From Clusia tigrina (Eukaryota > Arthropoda > Insecta > Diptera > Clusiidae): 64,000 bases of DNA. The translations under genes and the position numbers were made by a program. The notes under the pieces are model-generated. The model ran no database searches. It was not told where the DNA came from and saw only the letters and a list, made by a program, of their open reading frames with translations. Of this stretch, positions 47,625 to 60,160 are shown one piece after another. The stretch lies in contig CAKKTE020000077.1 in assembly GCA_920105625.2 (NCBI GenBank), forward strand, positions 1,364,001 to 1,428,000. The letters are read 5' to 3'. Each line of letters starts with the position of its first letter. The stretch's first letter is position 1.

Positions 47625-48440
47625 CGAGGTGTGATCAAAAAAGAACCGTTATTGTGTGATCAAGTATTTATTTATTCATCAACAACTATCTTGTCCCCTT
47701 TAAAGTAATTCCCCTCAGATATAACACACTTATGCCAGCATTTTTTCAATCCTCGAAACACTTCTGAAACGCTTTTTTGGTATCGCCTACAGTTCCTGTT
47801 TCGATTTTTCTTTTATCTCCTCAATCGTAGCAAAACGCTTTCCTTTCATCGGTGTCTTCAGTTTTGGAAAGAGGAAAAAGTCAGCGGGGGCCAAGTCCGG
47901 TGAATACGGTGGTTGAGGCATGATAACGGTTTTGTTTTTGGTCAAAAACAGCTCCTGAGCGATGTCCATGCGACGTTTCTTTTGCTCAAAATTTAGCAAT
48001 TTTGGAACAATCTTCGCTGCCGCACGTTTCATGCCTAAAACATCCGTAAAAATTGCTTAGCATGAGCCGAACGATATGCCAACATCATCAGCAACCTCTC
48101 TGATAGTGATTCGACGATTATCCAAAATCATTTTCTTCACTGCATCAATGTTTTCATCGGTTGTTGACGTGCTCGGGCGACCAGGACGAGCATCGTCATT
48201 GACATCTTCTCGGCCTTCCTTAAACCGGTTATACCACAATTGCACTTGTGTTCTGCTCATAGTAGACTCGCCAAAGGCCTCAGTCAACATTTCAAATGTC
48301 CTTGCGCATTAAATTTCATTTTTTACACAAAACTGAATACAGTTTCTTTGATCCATTTTTTCGAATAGTACAAAATCGAAGAGCACACCAAAACACGACT
48401 AACCTTTTTATCTGTCAAAAACAAACTGACAATCCAAAAT
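47625..48440 (-). pseudogene. Internally deleted mariner 3
   Basis: A minus-strand mariner. The left end cgaggtgtgatcaaaaag follows a TA inside Jockey RT. The N-terminal transposase piece (48057-48290) carries a helix-turn-helix with STMSRTQVQLWYNRFKEG and RPSTSTTDENIDAV. It jumps to the C-terminal piece (47787-48032) with PQPPYSPDLAPADFFLFP, the third catalytic Asp. The first and second Asp blocks are missing. No inverted right end was found, and the right limit is approximate. Confidence 0.8.
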
Positions 48441-48509
48441 GGTTGGTATTGCCAATTATTAATTATTATTAAAATTATTATTATTAAGATTATTAAAAAA
48501 AAAGGTTGG

Positions 48510-49539
48510 AACGTATGAGCAGATCTGGATTGCCAAAAAAATTTACCCCATACCGGGAATAGATTGTAGTAGCTGCAGTGGCTGAAATTCCAAAGATTTC
48601 GGCTGTCATATTATGGCATGAAATGCAGCAAAGATTTAAAGAAAACTTTGATCCCCAAACAATTCGGAACACCTTAAACAGAGCTGGTTATCATGGACGA
48701 GTACCCCGTCGCAAACCATTAAGTTCGGATGTGAATAAGAAAAAGGTTAAATTTCGCCACACTCAATGTTATTCACCCAGAATCATTTTGGAAAAGAGTG
48801 ATGAACCATAGTTTAACCTATTTAGCTCAGATGGCGCACACCAAATTTGGCGAAAACCAAACAAAGAGTTTCAAGAAAATAATGTAATCAAAACAGTGAA
48901 ACACGGCAGCGGTAATGCTATGTTGTGGGGGTGTATGGCTGCATCTGAAGTGAGTCGGAAATGTGGTTTTTATTGATGAGAAAATGGACAAGCACTTGTA
49001 TAAGAACATTTTAGAGGAAAATTTAGCTCACATTCTTGAGATGTTGGGAGTGAATGGGAAACCAAGATAACGACTCGAAGCATATTTTGTTTCTTGTGCA
49101 GGAAAGGCTAATATACCATTTAATACACATTTGGCACTTATAGAAAAAAATTAATTCATCACTTAGCATCAAAGAATTCGCTGAAGGACGTCATACGTAC
49201 AGAATGGGCAAATATAACAACCGAGGGGACATCCAACTTAGTTGGAAGTATGTGTAGACGTCCACAAACAGTTGTTCAAACCAATGGAGGTCTAACCAAA
49301 TATTAGGTGTTCAAAAATCGTACCTATATTGCATTTTTTCACATGTGTGCCTAAACTATTTTTATTCAAAAATCAATAATTTTTTTCATGTTTACAAGAT
49401 TACAACTAACACAAAAATGAAATTCAAATATCTTTAGCTTAAATATTTAATAAAATATTCCTTATAAAAAATTACATCCTAATTATTTTTGTTAGTTAAG
49501 TGGAAAAAAAGTTCTGCCTAAACTTTTTGATTCACTGTA
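48510..49539 (+). pseudogene. Tc1-type transposase remnant
   Basis: Plus strand. MSRSGLPKKFTPYRE and a stop near 48560, then RNTLNRAGYHGRVPRRKPLS at 48578-48811. LEKSDEP holds the first catalytic Asp, and a stop follows at 48809-48811. In the same frame FNLFSSDGAHQIWRKPN and KHGSGNAMLWGCMAAS follow, and a frame break leads to VFIDEKMDKHLYKNILEENL. QDNDSKH near 49068 is the second Asp block, then a deletion. The end reads aaagttctgcctaaac, then tttttgattcactgta at 49524-49539, a Tc1-like terminal repeat. The left terminal repeat is missing. Confidence 0.85.
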
Positions 49540-50058
49540 TGTATGTAGTATATTTTTATTATTCTTTAGATGCTATATTATTGAAGTGCAATTAATGCAT
49601 TGTTTAAAGGAAATCATTATTTTAAAATATTATAGTTCCATAACCAAAATTTATAGTGGCTCTTTTCCACACCACCACTGAGGTAGAGTAAGTGGTGCAT
49701 TTTTGTATGTGGTCTCCCCAATATGGAAGATGTGATGAAGAAGCAAACTAGCTGAAGCCATAACTGAAGTGTAAGCAACATTACTGTAGTAATGAAAGTA
49801 TTGACAAAAATCTAATTAGCATATATATCCAGCAACACAATTTATAGCGTCACTCATTGAAATACTTTGACCTGTACAGTAACAATTAACTTGTGGAGTC
49901 CTACAAGTAATTGCAAAGAGTTAGGAAAGTAAGTGTACTAAATAACTTGTAGGAAGTATAACATACAATACCACACTAATTAGAACGAAAGTGCTACTCT
50001 AATTTACGACAAGAAATAAGGAGGCCAAAAACTAAATACCAATAAGACTCTAATATAA
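49540..50058. other. AT-rich spacer, nothing recognised
   Basis: No gene or repeat was identified between the Tc1 end and the first LTR of array C. Confidence 0.4.
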
Positions 50059-50370
50059 GTTAACACAGGAGTGCCTCCAACAACGCGTTGCCACAGAGCA
50101 GACGCTGGCTTAGCAGTTCTAAGAACTTTGCTAAAGCCAATTGCGGAAGAGCTGCATACTGTTCGGTATGTGCGAGAACCACCCGCTTCAGCACTTTCCC
50201 ACCTTAGCCACTGACAGCAATAACGGCAAACGTGGGCTACAACAACAACAAGTGAATTGTGCCGAGCATAAGGATTAGGCTTAACGTAATTGTAAGTGTG
50301 AGTTAGTTTTAATTAACATATTTTTAGTGCTTTGGAAATAAAAAAATAGCACATAGTGCTAAACTAATAG
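50059..50370 (+). mobile_element. LTR1 of array C
   Basis: It begins AGTTAACAC, like the AGTTAAC start of fly gypsy LTRs, and ends near ctaatag before tgacgcccatcg, a probable decayed primer binding site. It contains acaacaacaa repeats near 50240. Confidence 0.65.
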
Positions 50371-51185
50371 TTGACGCCCATCGTAAAAACCGATTATGTG
50401 AAAATGTTCTTACAATAAATATTTTCTTAAATAAATATTTTCTTAAAATAACAATTTTCTTAAAATGAAGATTTTCTTCATATAAATACTTTTAAGTATT
50501 GCAGAAAACGAAAACTGTCAGCTAATAAAAATAAAGCCTACAATTTTTTAATTTTGTCGGCAAAGAATTAAATTAAAGTGCAAACTAAAAAAGAAAAAAA
50601 ACCGTTAAATAAAAATTAAATCTACACGTTTGGGAAATTAATAAAACGGAGGGGGTCGAGCGAAATCCCTCGTAGTGAAATTAAGAAAACGGACGCGGTC
50701 GAGCGGAATTCTTCACAACAGGAGCAAAAATAAGCAATAAGCTAAAGATGTTTTCTATGTAAGTACTTATTGATCAATCTAAATTATCAAAAATATAATA
50801 AAAGATAAAAGTAAGGAAGTTTGAATCGAATTGGCGCCTCAGATTAAATTGTTAATTTTTTAAAATTTTATTTGAGCTGAAAGCAAATTGAAGGCCATTT
50901 TAGGATAATGGTGACCGCTGCGGCCACAGAAATAACCTGAGTGTTATTTAAAAGGACGATAGGGCAACTGGCCGAAAGGCTTAGGGTTTTGGAGACTCCA
51001 GTCGAGGTGGAACAGCGAAGAGTCTTTTGAAAGTCGCTGCCCGAGTTCAGTGGCGAAAGGTCACGTTGTGTTAGTTGGAGGCAAGCTGCATTTGCTGCCT
51101 ATAAATTTTTTTTGAATTACCAAAATATTTCTAGACACTACCAAGCGGTAGCAATTATAAGGAATAGAATTCCGCCGACCAAGTT
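50371..51185 (+). other. Leader of array C element 1
   Basis: A non-coding leader with two direct repeats, each containing a tcgagcg core (near 50650 and 50693). No ORF is trusted before the gag frame. Duplicated at 54274-55088. Confidence 0.5.
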
Positions 51186-51683
51186 TTGTCGTCCTTCAAC
51201 ACAGTTTTAAACTTCGAAGCAATTATAGCGCGCTTAAACTTTACATATGCAGATATGCGGCCAGTTTATTTAATTGAAGAGGAGATGTCAACTCTTAGAC
51301 AAGGAAAGTTGTCAATTGCTGAATTTTATGATGATGTAGAGAAAAAGTTGACCCTAATAATAAATAAGACCGTCATGTTAAATGAGAGCAACAATGCTCT
51401 TTTAAAATCATTATATCAGAAGTATAGACAGGATGTTCTTAGGGTTTTCGTATCTGGTTTGTGTAGGACAATGAGCGATGTTATGTTTTCTTCGCAGCCT
51501 AGTGTCTTACCATTGGCTCAAGAATTCGAGTCAAATCATGTTCGCTATTCTTTTGCGAACTCTTTCTCTAAGAACAATGACATAATGGTGGAAGGACAAA
51601 TGCTCCGCACCATTCTCCTTACTATAGGCAGGTTAATAGACAGCCTCAACACAGGCACAGGGCACTGGCAGGGCGACCGATAA
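51186..51683 (+). pseudogene. Errantivirus-like gag, C-terminal part, element 1
   Basis: 165 codons reading MSTLRQGKLSIAEFYDDVEK and KYRQDVLRVFVSGLCRTMSD, the conserved second half of fly errantivirus gag (capsid-like). The frame stops at 51681-51683. The N-terminal half is missing or out of frame. The protease frame starts just before the stop, overlapping it as in pol frameshift arrangements. No CCHC knuckle, which is normal for this group. Confidence 0.7.
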
Positions 51684-53879
51684 TATTATTGATTGATACG
51701 GGGGCCGGAAAAAATTTATTAAAAATTAAAACTAATTTTAAATTAAATCCCTTCAGGAATGCGCCTTTCTATCTCCTTTCTGATCTTAAAACTTTCGATG
51801 GAATCATCGGGTTTGATTTCTTAAAGGAGGTCGATGCAAAATTGAATTTGAAAATAGGAATCTTGTACTATAAGGGTGGTAAAGAGAAATTGGAATTCTA
51901 TGATTCTAAGAACGTAAACAAAACTGCAGCATGTGGAAATTCTGCTAGGATACCAAGTGATAGTAGCGGGATTTCACTAATTTTAGAGGAACATTCGAAA
52001 GTTTTTGCAAATCCGAATGAAGCTTTGCCATTTAACACGAATGTAGTTGCCACAATAAGGACGGTTGATAATGAACCAATTTATTCAGAATCTTACCCTT
52101 ACCCGATAGCAGTTTCAGAGTTCATAAACGAGGAAATTACGAATTTACTGCGAGATGGAATTTTTCGCCCTTCTCTGTCATCATATAATAATCCCTTATG
52201 GGTGGTTGATAAAAAAGGGATAGATGCAAATGGGATAAAGAAAATGCGTATGGTGATCGATTTTACAAAATTAAATGTTAGAACAATCTCTGTCAAATAT
52301 CCTATACCGGATATTTCGGTCATTTTGACAAATATGGGGAAATCCGGCTTTTTCACCACACTTAACCTAAAATCTGGATTTCATCAGATTAAATTGGTGG
52401 AGGACAGGGAAAAACTGCGTTTTCGGTGAATAATGGCAAGTAGGAGTTTTGCAGACTTCCTTTGGGTTGAGGAATGCCCCTGGAATTCTCCATAGAGCAA
52501 TTTACAATGTTTTGAGAGATAGGGAAATGTTGCTTTACAACGACGATGTAATTATATTTTCAAACAACGAGGAGCAACACTATAAGGACATAGACAGAAT
52601 TTTGACAAAACTTTACGATGCAAATATACGAGTTTCAATGGAAAACCTAAATTTCTCTCAAGGAAGAAGTCGAGTTCCTTGGATTTATAGTTTCAAAAGA
52701 CGGGATTAAAACGTGTACTGACAAGGTAAATGATATTTTAAATTATAATTCCCCTGATACTCTTCGTGGTCTCCGATAATTTCTGGGACTATCCGGTTAC
52801 TATAGGAGGTTCATAAGGGATTATGCCTCTATAGTGAAGCCCCTTAGAAGATACTTAATAGGAGACAATGGTCATGTGGGGGCTAATCAAACAAAAAATA
52901 CTAAGATTGAATTGAACAATGACGCACTGTTAACTTTCGAAAAAATTAAAAGGATTCTATCCTCCGAGGACGTACTTTTGCTGTACCCTGATTATAATAA
53001 TAAACCGTTTGATTTAACAACCGATGCATCAGCATACGCCGTTGGCGCAGTACTATCGCGAGGAGGTAGATCGATAACCATGATTTCCAGAACGTTATCA
53101 ACCAACGAGGAAACTTTTAGCAATTGTGTGGTCACTTCCGAAACTCCGAAATTATTTATATGGAGTAAGACGGTTCAATATTTTCACTGACCATCAGCCT
53201 TTAACCTTTGCTGTTTCGGATAAGATTACAAATACAAATATTGAACGCTGGAGAGTGTTTTTTGAAGAGTTTTCGTCTCGTTTTTTTACAAACCTGGTAA
53301 GGGTAATCTTGTTGCCGACGCGTTGTCCCGACAACACATTAATGCAATTCAGAGGATTCAATATCTACGCTACGGTGCATAGTGAGGAATCTCGAATGGA
53401 AATAATTCCAGTAGTGGAATACCCGGTTAATTAATTTCGAAACCAAATAATCTTGGAAAAAGGGAACACCACAACCCAAAGATAATTTTTAAATCAAGGA
53501 TTAGGCACCAAATTACATTTAAAAACTTTCAGGATCTTATAGCATTGAATGGTGAGTGCGATAATCCTGATGTTGTCAACGCAATCCGTTGTGGTTTGCC
53601 TACTTTAGGGAAAATTCAGGATGAGATTGTGATGAAATTCCCGAAATCAAATTTCGTCATACACCGAAACAAGTTAATGATATTTTCAACGAGGATGATG
53701 AAAATGAAATACTGGCAATGGAGCACAGCAGGGCACATCGCTCTATCCGAGAAAATATTAAAAAGGTATTAAATGATCATTATTTTCCGAACATGCGAAA
53801 AAACTTAAAGGAAATTACATTAAACTGTAAAATTTGTAAAGAGGCCAGTACCAACGTCATCCGGCTAAACCAGAATTAG
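51660..53879 (+). pseudogene. Errantivirus-like pol, element 1, broken
   Basis: The protease has LLIDTGAGKN (51689). LKTFDGIIGFDFLKEVDAKL, GIFRPSLSSYNNPLWVVDKK and MRMVIDFTKLN open RT. FFTTLNLKSGFHQIKL has Asn in place of the catalytic Asp of motif A. A stop after 52429 is followed in another frame by LLYNDDVIIFS, with N in the YxDD box. RNase H has FDLTTDASAYAVGAVLSRGG and, after a break, NYLYGVRRFNIFTDHQPLTF. The integrase zinc region is broken, and the core is absent. A polypurine tract (53878-53894) and LTR2 follow at once, so integrase core and env are deleted. Confidence 0.85.
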
Positions 53880-53899
53880 GAGTGGGGGGCCGGGTGGTC

Positions 53900-54273
53900 A
53901 ATTAACATATGATTGCCTCCAACAACGCGGCGCCACAGAGCAGACGCTGGCTTATCAGTTCTGAGAACTTTGCTAAAGCCAATTGTGCAATAGCTGCATA
54001 CTGTTCGGTATGTGCGAGAACCACCTGCGTCAGAATTTTCCCACGTTAGCACTGACACCAATAACGACAAACGTAGGCTACAACAACAACTACAACAACA
54101 AGTGAATTTTGCCGAGCAAAGGGATAAGGTTTAGGGTAATTGTAAGTGAGAGTTAGTTCTAATTAACTCACTGAATAAAACACAGCAGATCAAGCTTAAT
54201 AAAACTTGCATCTTTTTAATAAGCACATAGTGCTTTGGAAATAAAAAAATAGCACATAGTGCTAAACTAATAG
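53900..54273 (+). mobile_element. LTR2 of array C (shared)
   Basis: Starts attaacatatgattgcctcc after the polypurine tract. It serves as the right LTR of element 1 and left LTR of element 2. It has AATAAA signals (near 54175 and 54200) and is almost identical to LTR3. Confidence 0.75.
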
Positions 54274-55088
54274 TTAACGCCCATCGTAAAAACCGATTAT
54301 GTGAAAATGTTCTTACAATAAATATTTTCTTAAATAAATATTTTCTTAAAATAACAATTTTCTTAAAATGAAGATTTTCTTCATATAAATACTTTTAAGT
54401 ATTGCAGAAAACGAAAACTGTCAGCTAATAAAAATAAAGCCTACAATTTTTTAATTTTGTCGGCAAAGAATTAAATTAAAGTGCAAACTAAAAAAGAAAA
54501 AAAACCGTTAAATAAAAATTAAATCTACACGTTTGGGAAATTAATAAAACGGAGGGGGTCGAGCGAAATCCCTCGTAGTGAAATTAAGAAAACGGACGCG
54601 GTCGAGCGGAATTCTTCACAACAGGAGCAAAAATAAGCAATAAGCTAAAGATGTTTTCTATGTAAGTACTTATTGATCAATCTAAATTATCAAAAATATA
54701 ATAAAAGATAAAAGTAAGGAAGTTTGAATCGAATTGGCGCCTCAGATTAAATTGTTAATTTTTTAAAATTTTATTTGAGCTGAAAGCAAATTGAAGGCCA
54801 TTTTAGGATAATGGTGACCGCTGCGGCCACAGAAATAACCTGAGTGTTATTTAAAAGGACGATAGGGCAACTGGCCGAAAGGCTTAGGGTTTTGGAGACT
54901 CCAGTCGAGGTGGAACAGCGAAGAGTCTTTTGAAAGTCGCTGCCCGAGTTCAGTGGCGAAAGGTCACGTTGTGTTAGTTGGAGGCAAGCTGCATTTGCTG
55001 CCTATAAATTTTTTTTGAATTACCAAAATATTTCTAGACACTACCAAGCGGTAGCAATTATAAGGAATAGAATTCCGCCGACCAAGTT
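54274..55088 (+). other. Leader of array C element 2
   Basis: Duplicate of 50371-51185 with essentially no change. No coding frame. Confidence 0.5.
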
Positions 55089-55586
55089 TTGTCGTCCTTC
55101 AACACAGTTTTAAACTTCGAAGCAATTATAGCGCGCTTAAACTTTACATATGCAGATATGCGGCCAGTTTATTTAATTGAAGAGGAGATGTCAACTCTTA
55201 GACAAGGAAAGTTGTCAATTGCTGAATTTTATGATGATGTAGAGAAAAAGTTGACCCTAATAATAAATAAGACCGTCATGTTAAATGAGAGCAACAATGC
55301 TCTTTTAAAATCATTATATCAGAAGTATAGACAGGATGTTCTTAGGGTTTTCGTATCTGGTTTGTGTAGGACAATGAGCGATGTTATGTTTTCTTCGCAG
55401 CCTAGTGTCTTACCATTGGCTCAAGAATTCGAGTCAAATCATGTTCGCTATTCTTTTGCGAACTCTTTCTCTAAGAACAATGACATAATGGTGGAAGGAC
55501 AAATGCTCCGCACCATTCTCCTTACTATAGGCAGGTTAATAGACAGCCTCAACACAGGCACAGGGCACTGGCAGGGCGACCGATAA
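55089..55586 (+). pseudogene. Errantivirus-like gag, C-terminal part, element 2
   Basis: The encoded 165-residue frame is the same as in element 1, with no amino-acid difference seen. The same stop and the same overlapping protease frame follow. Confidence 0.7.
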
Positions 55587-57802
55587 TATTATTGATTGAT
55601 ACGGGGGCCGGAAAAAATTTATTAAAAATTAAAAAAATTTAAGAGAAAATAGGAAAATTGAACACTAATTTTAAATTAAATCCCTTCAGGAATGCGCCTT
55701 TCTATCTCCTTTCTGATCTTAAAACTTTCGATGGAATCATCGGGTTTGATTTCTTAAAGGAGGTCGATGCAAAATTGAATTTGAAAATAGGAATCTTGTA
55801 CTATAAGGGTGGTAAAGAGAAATTGGAATTCTATGATTCTAAGAACGTAAACAAAACTGCAGCATGTGGAAATTCTGCTAGGATACCAAGTGATAGTAGC
55901 GGGATTTCACTAATTTTAGAGGAACATTCGAAAGTTTTTGCAAATCCGAATGAAGCTTTGCCATTTAACACGAATGTAGTTGCCACAATAAGGACGGTTG
56001 ATAATGAACCAATTTATTCAGAATCTTACCCTTACCCGATAGCAGTTTCAGAGTTCATAAACGAGGAAATTACGAATTTACTGCGAGATGGAATTTTTCG
56101 CCCTTCTCTGTCATCATATAATAATCCCTTATGGGTGGTTGATAAAAAAGGGATAGATGCAAATGGGATAAAGAAAATGCGTATGGTGATCGATTTTACA
56201 AAATTAAATGTTAGAACAATCTCTGACAAATATCCTATACCGGATATTTCGGTCATTTTGACAAATATGGGGAAATCCGGCTTTTTCACCACACTTAACC
56301 TAAAATCTGGATTTCATCAGATTAAATTGGTGGAGGACAGGGAAAAACTGCGTTTTCGGTGAATAATGGCAAGTAGGAGTTTTGCAGACTTCCTTTGGGT
56401 TGAGGAATGCCCCTGGAATTCTCCATAGAGCAATTTACAATGTTTTGAGAGATAGGGAAATGTTGCTTTACAACGACGATGTAATTATATTTTCAAACAA
56501 CGAGGAGCAACACTATAAGGACATAGACAGAATTTTGACAAAACTTTACGATGCAAATATACGAGTTTCAATGGAAAACCTAAATTTCTCTCAAGGAAGA
56601 AGTCGAGTTCCTTGGATTTATAGTTTCAAAAGACGGGATTAAAACGTGTACTGACAAGGTAAATGATATTTTAAATTATAATTCCCCTGATACTCTTCGT
56701 GGTCTCCGATAATTTCTGGGACTATCCGGTTACTATAGGAGGTTCATAAGGGATTATGCCTCTATAGTGAAGCCCCTTAGAAGATACTTAATAGGAGACA
56801 ATGGTCATGTGGGGGCTAATCAAACAAAAAATACTAAGATTGAATTGAACAATGACGCACTGTTAACTTTCGAAAAAATTAAAAGGATTCTATCCTCCGA
56901 GGACGTACTTTTGCTGTACCCTGATTATAATAATAAACCGTTTGATTTAACAACCGATGCATCAGCATACGCCGTTGGCGCAGTACTATCGCGAGGAGGT
57001 AGACCGATAACCATGATTTCCAGAACGTTATCAACCAACGAGGAAACTTTTAGCAATTGTGTGGTCACTTCCGAAACTCCGAAATTATTTATATGGAGTA
57101 AGACGGTTGAATATTTTCACCGACCATCAGCCTTTAACCTTTGCTGTTTCGGATAAGATTACAAATACAAATATTGAACGCTGGAGAGTGTTTTTTGAAG
57201 AGTTTTCGTCTCGTTTTTTTACAAACCTGGTAAGGGCAATCTTGTTGCCGACGCGTTGTCCCGACAACACATTAATGCAATTCAGAGGATTCAATATCTA
57301 CGCTACGGTGCATAGTGAGGAATCTCGAATGGAAATAATTCCAGTAGTGGAATACCCGGTTAATTAATTTCGAAACCAAATAATCTTGGAAAAAGGGAAC
57401 ACCACAACCCAAAGATAATTTTTAAATCAAGGATTAGGCACCAAATTACATTTAAAAACTTTCAGGATCTTATAGCATTGAATGGTGAGTGCGATAATCC
57501 TGATGTTGTCAACGCAATCCGTTGTGGTTTGCCTACTTTAGGGAAAATTCAGGATGAGATTGTGATGAAATTCCCGAAATCAAATTTCGTCATACACCGA
57601 AACAAGTTAATGATATTTTCAACGAGGATGATGAAAATGAAATACTGGCAATGGAGCACATCGCTCTATCCGAGAAAATATTAAAAAGGTATTAAATGAT
57701 CATTATTTTCCGAACATGCGAAAAAACTTAAAGGAAATTACATTAAACTGTAAAATTTGTAAAGAGGCCAGTACCAACGTCATCCGGCTAAACCAGAATT
57801 AG
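55563..57802 (+). pseudogene. Errantivirus-like pol, element 2, broken
   Basis: The same layout and the same main breaks as element 1, including the N in motif A, the stop after FR (56360-56362) and the YNDD box. Differences are a 30-bp insertion in the protease (near 55634) that adds a stop, and V to D in the RT (SDKYPIPD here, SVKYPIPD in element 1). There are also a few substitutions in RNase H and a 10-bp deletion near 57660 in the integrase zinc region. The shared breaks show that the element was already dead when it was duplicated. Confidence 0.85.
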
Positions 57803-57822
57803 GAGTGGGGGGCCGGGTGGTC

Positions 57823-58195
57823 AATTAACATATGATTGCCTCCAACAACGCGGCGCCACAGAGCAGACGCTGGCTTATCAGTTCTGAGAACTTTGCTAAA
57901 GCCAATTGTGCAATAGCTGCATACTGTTCGGTATGTGCGAGAACCACCTGCGTCAGAATTTTCCCACGTTAGCACTGACACCAATAACGACAAACGTAGG
58001 CTACAACAACAACTACAACAACAAGTGAATTTTGCCGAGCAAAGGGATAAGGTTTAGGGTAATTGTAAGTGAGAGTTAGTTCTAATTAACTCACTGAATA
58101 AAACACAGCACATCAAGCTTAATAAAACTTGCATCTTTTTAATAAGCACATAGTGCTTTGGAAATAAAAAAATAGCACATAGTGCTAAACTAATA
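57823..58195 (+). mobile_element. LTR3 of array C
   Basis: Almost identical to LTR2 (one substitution seen, cagcacatc here and cagcagatc there). It ends at ctaata before unique AT-rich flank. Confidence 0.75.
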
Positions 58196-58596
58196 ATTTA
58201 TATAATTACTAACTCCTCAGTCTATTTACATAAAGTACAAAAGTTTTAGCCTGACACAGCCCTATAGTATATAAAAATTAAGTTCCCAGTTGTACAATCA
58301 ATAGCAAACTGCTCCATTAATATTAAAATATGCGCAAGGAATTTAATTCTCACTGATTATAATGTACTCAACCCAAATTCAAGATGGCTTCAGACTTCTG
58401 ACTTGGACCACAATATGACTAGACCCCACATTTGGCAAATTTATTAATTGGTTGCCACATGTGGTTGTTGTCAGAACTTCTTGATGCCTGATCTTGGTCA
58501 AATCGTCTTGAAACATCCATCGGGAGGGCTTTCTAAGTAACACCACTATCAGATATTTTAGGACCACCATTAACCAATATGGATATTTATACCCTT
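58196..58596. other. Spacer, nothing recognised
   Basis: Unique sequence with a 63-codon minus frame (58379-58570) that has no motif I know. Confidence 0.4.
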
Positions 58597-59165
58597 TACC
58601 TTTAAAAAAAGTAACTAGGGTATACTAATTTTATGCTTTTGTGAGGGGTTGCAATTTCAGGAAGGAGGCGTAGTAGGTATGGACATATATATACAGATAG
58701 GATCAGAATAACTTTCTAACTAATTTTTATTTTGTCCGTCCGTCTGTCCGGCTGGGGCCACTTTTTTCTGCAACGTTAGAGCTATCTTAATGAAATTTTG
58801 CAAAAGTATAGTCTGGACATACAGAACCAAATTGCTATATTGGCCCATTTGGACAAAGACCACGCGCACCTCCCATATAAGGAACTTTTCTCACTTTTTT
58901 TCAAATGACTATAACTTCAGTCCAATAGATGGAAGGAACTTTCGGGTGTAAAACTAAAATTAGTCCTCCTATGCTCGTATTGATGCAATACGATATACAA
59001 TATTTTTGGACGAAATTTTATATTATTACGATTATTGACATTATAAAACCATGCACAAGAAATTGGGTCGATATAATCAATTCAAAGTACCGCACCGAAA
59101 ATTATCGTAGATATGCTCCCAAGAATGATAGAAAAAAAGATTACGACATCCCGCGTAGAAAATTT
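58597..59165. repeat. Interspersed repeat R, copy 3 (longest)
   Basis: It contains the ccgtccgtctgtccg motif (58735-58750) seen in many fly intergenic repeats and shares blocks with 17638-18165 and 46285-46525 (ttacctttaaaaaa, gtatactaattttatgc, gatatgctcc). No convincing ORF. Confidence 0.65.
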
Positions 59166-59756
59166 AAATGTAACACAAATTACGTCACTCTAACTGTGTT
59201 CCTATTAGCTAATATTTCCCAGCAGAAGATTTGTGTTCCTATTGACTAATAATTTCCTGCAAAATATTTCAGTAAATATGACAGTAGGACAATTTATTAT
59301 ATTCCTTTGAAATTATTTGATAGTGAAAAATGAAACAATTTTTTTTTAAATTGAATTATCTCTGCGTGCGTTGGTATTTTGAGGAATACCTGTATTAAGT
59401 AATTTTATTCTAAAGTACATTCTACACATTAAAATAAGTTTTTCCACTTTTTCATATGCTTCAATGTCATTGGCTTCCGACAAATGTTTTTGCAAATATC
59501 CGCCAGTAAGCAATAACTTGTCTCCGTTTAATTTAAAAAAAAAATACATCGCATGATTTGCTCGTTCCCATTAATGAATTTGATGGCTTATTTAGCCCAC
59601 CTTTACTTAGATGTTTCACTCATGAGAGGGTACAATCCTGTAGAGGATTAACCACAAGATTAGGATTTTCATTTTTCAATTTGTGGGAAATAAAGCTAGT
59701 CAAAATAACCAATTTGTTTACTGAATCTTTCTTTGTCAAGAAATTATTATTATTAT
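59166..59756. other. AT-rich stretch with one unidentified ORF
   Basis: A 67-codon minus frame (59346-59549) reads LTGGYLQKHLSEANDIEAYE and CRMYFRIKLLN. It faintly resembles C-termini of P-like or THAP-associated transposases, but I cannot support this. Nothing else was seen. Confidence 0.25.
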
Positions 59757-60160
59757 TTTTTTTTTAAACAGTTCATTTATTTATTGAATTTACTCATTTC
59801 GAGCCTAACAATAAGTAATTAAATCTTAAGAGCTAAATTAACTACATTTATCCCGTACCAGTGTTTGGGCTTAGTATTAAATTTCACTACACTTTTGCCT
59901 TTTAGTTTTAATTCAATTTAAATTCATTTCATTTTAGTATCTTATATATTAATTATTTAATATTTAGTACATTTAATATATAGGTAACTCCAATCTTTTG
60001 AGGCGTGTTGCTGTTTTAATTCTAGCTAAATTTTTTACCAATGGATTTGAGTGCTGCTGGAGATGAGTGTGTGGCTGCAGATGTAAGAACTGAGTTGATG
60101 GCCAAAAGTCCCGAGTCAATATCGCTTGCACTCTTTAGTCGAGGACCAATGTTTATATGA
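59757..60160 (-). mobile_element. 3' end of a Jockey element with poly(A)
   Basis: A T run at 59757-59765 is the poly(A) tail of a minus-strand LINE. Sequence to about 60050 is AT-rich 3' untranslated, and 60055-60142 matches 13845-13931. The RT domain expected here is absent, so the element is internally deleted. Confidence 0.6.

Larger units (their letters stand above)
50059..58195 (+). repeat. Tandem array C: LTR-int-LTR-int-LTR of one gypsy family
   Basis: Three LTRs (50059-50370, 53900-54273, 57823-58195) enclose two internal regions. The offset between the two is 3,903, then 3,933 after a 30-bp insertion near 55634, then 3,923 after a 10-bp deletion near 57660. LTR2 and LTR3 are nearly identical, while LTR1 differs by roughly a tenth of positions and lacks about 60 bp. 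That is what is expected if internal region plus right LTR was duplicated by unequal exchange between LTRs. Confidence 0.92.

Noticed and set aside
59346..59549. P-element-like transposase C-terminus
   Set aside because: Only a faint resemblance in a short AT-rich frame, with no DDE or THAP motif nearby. Left as unidentified.
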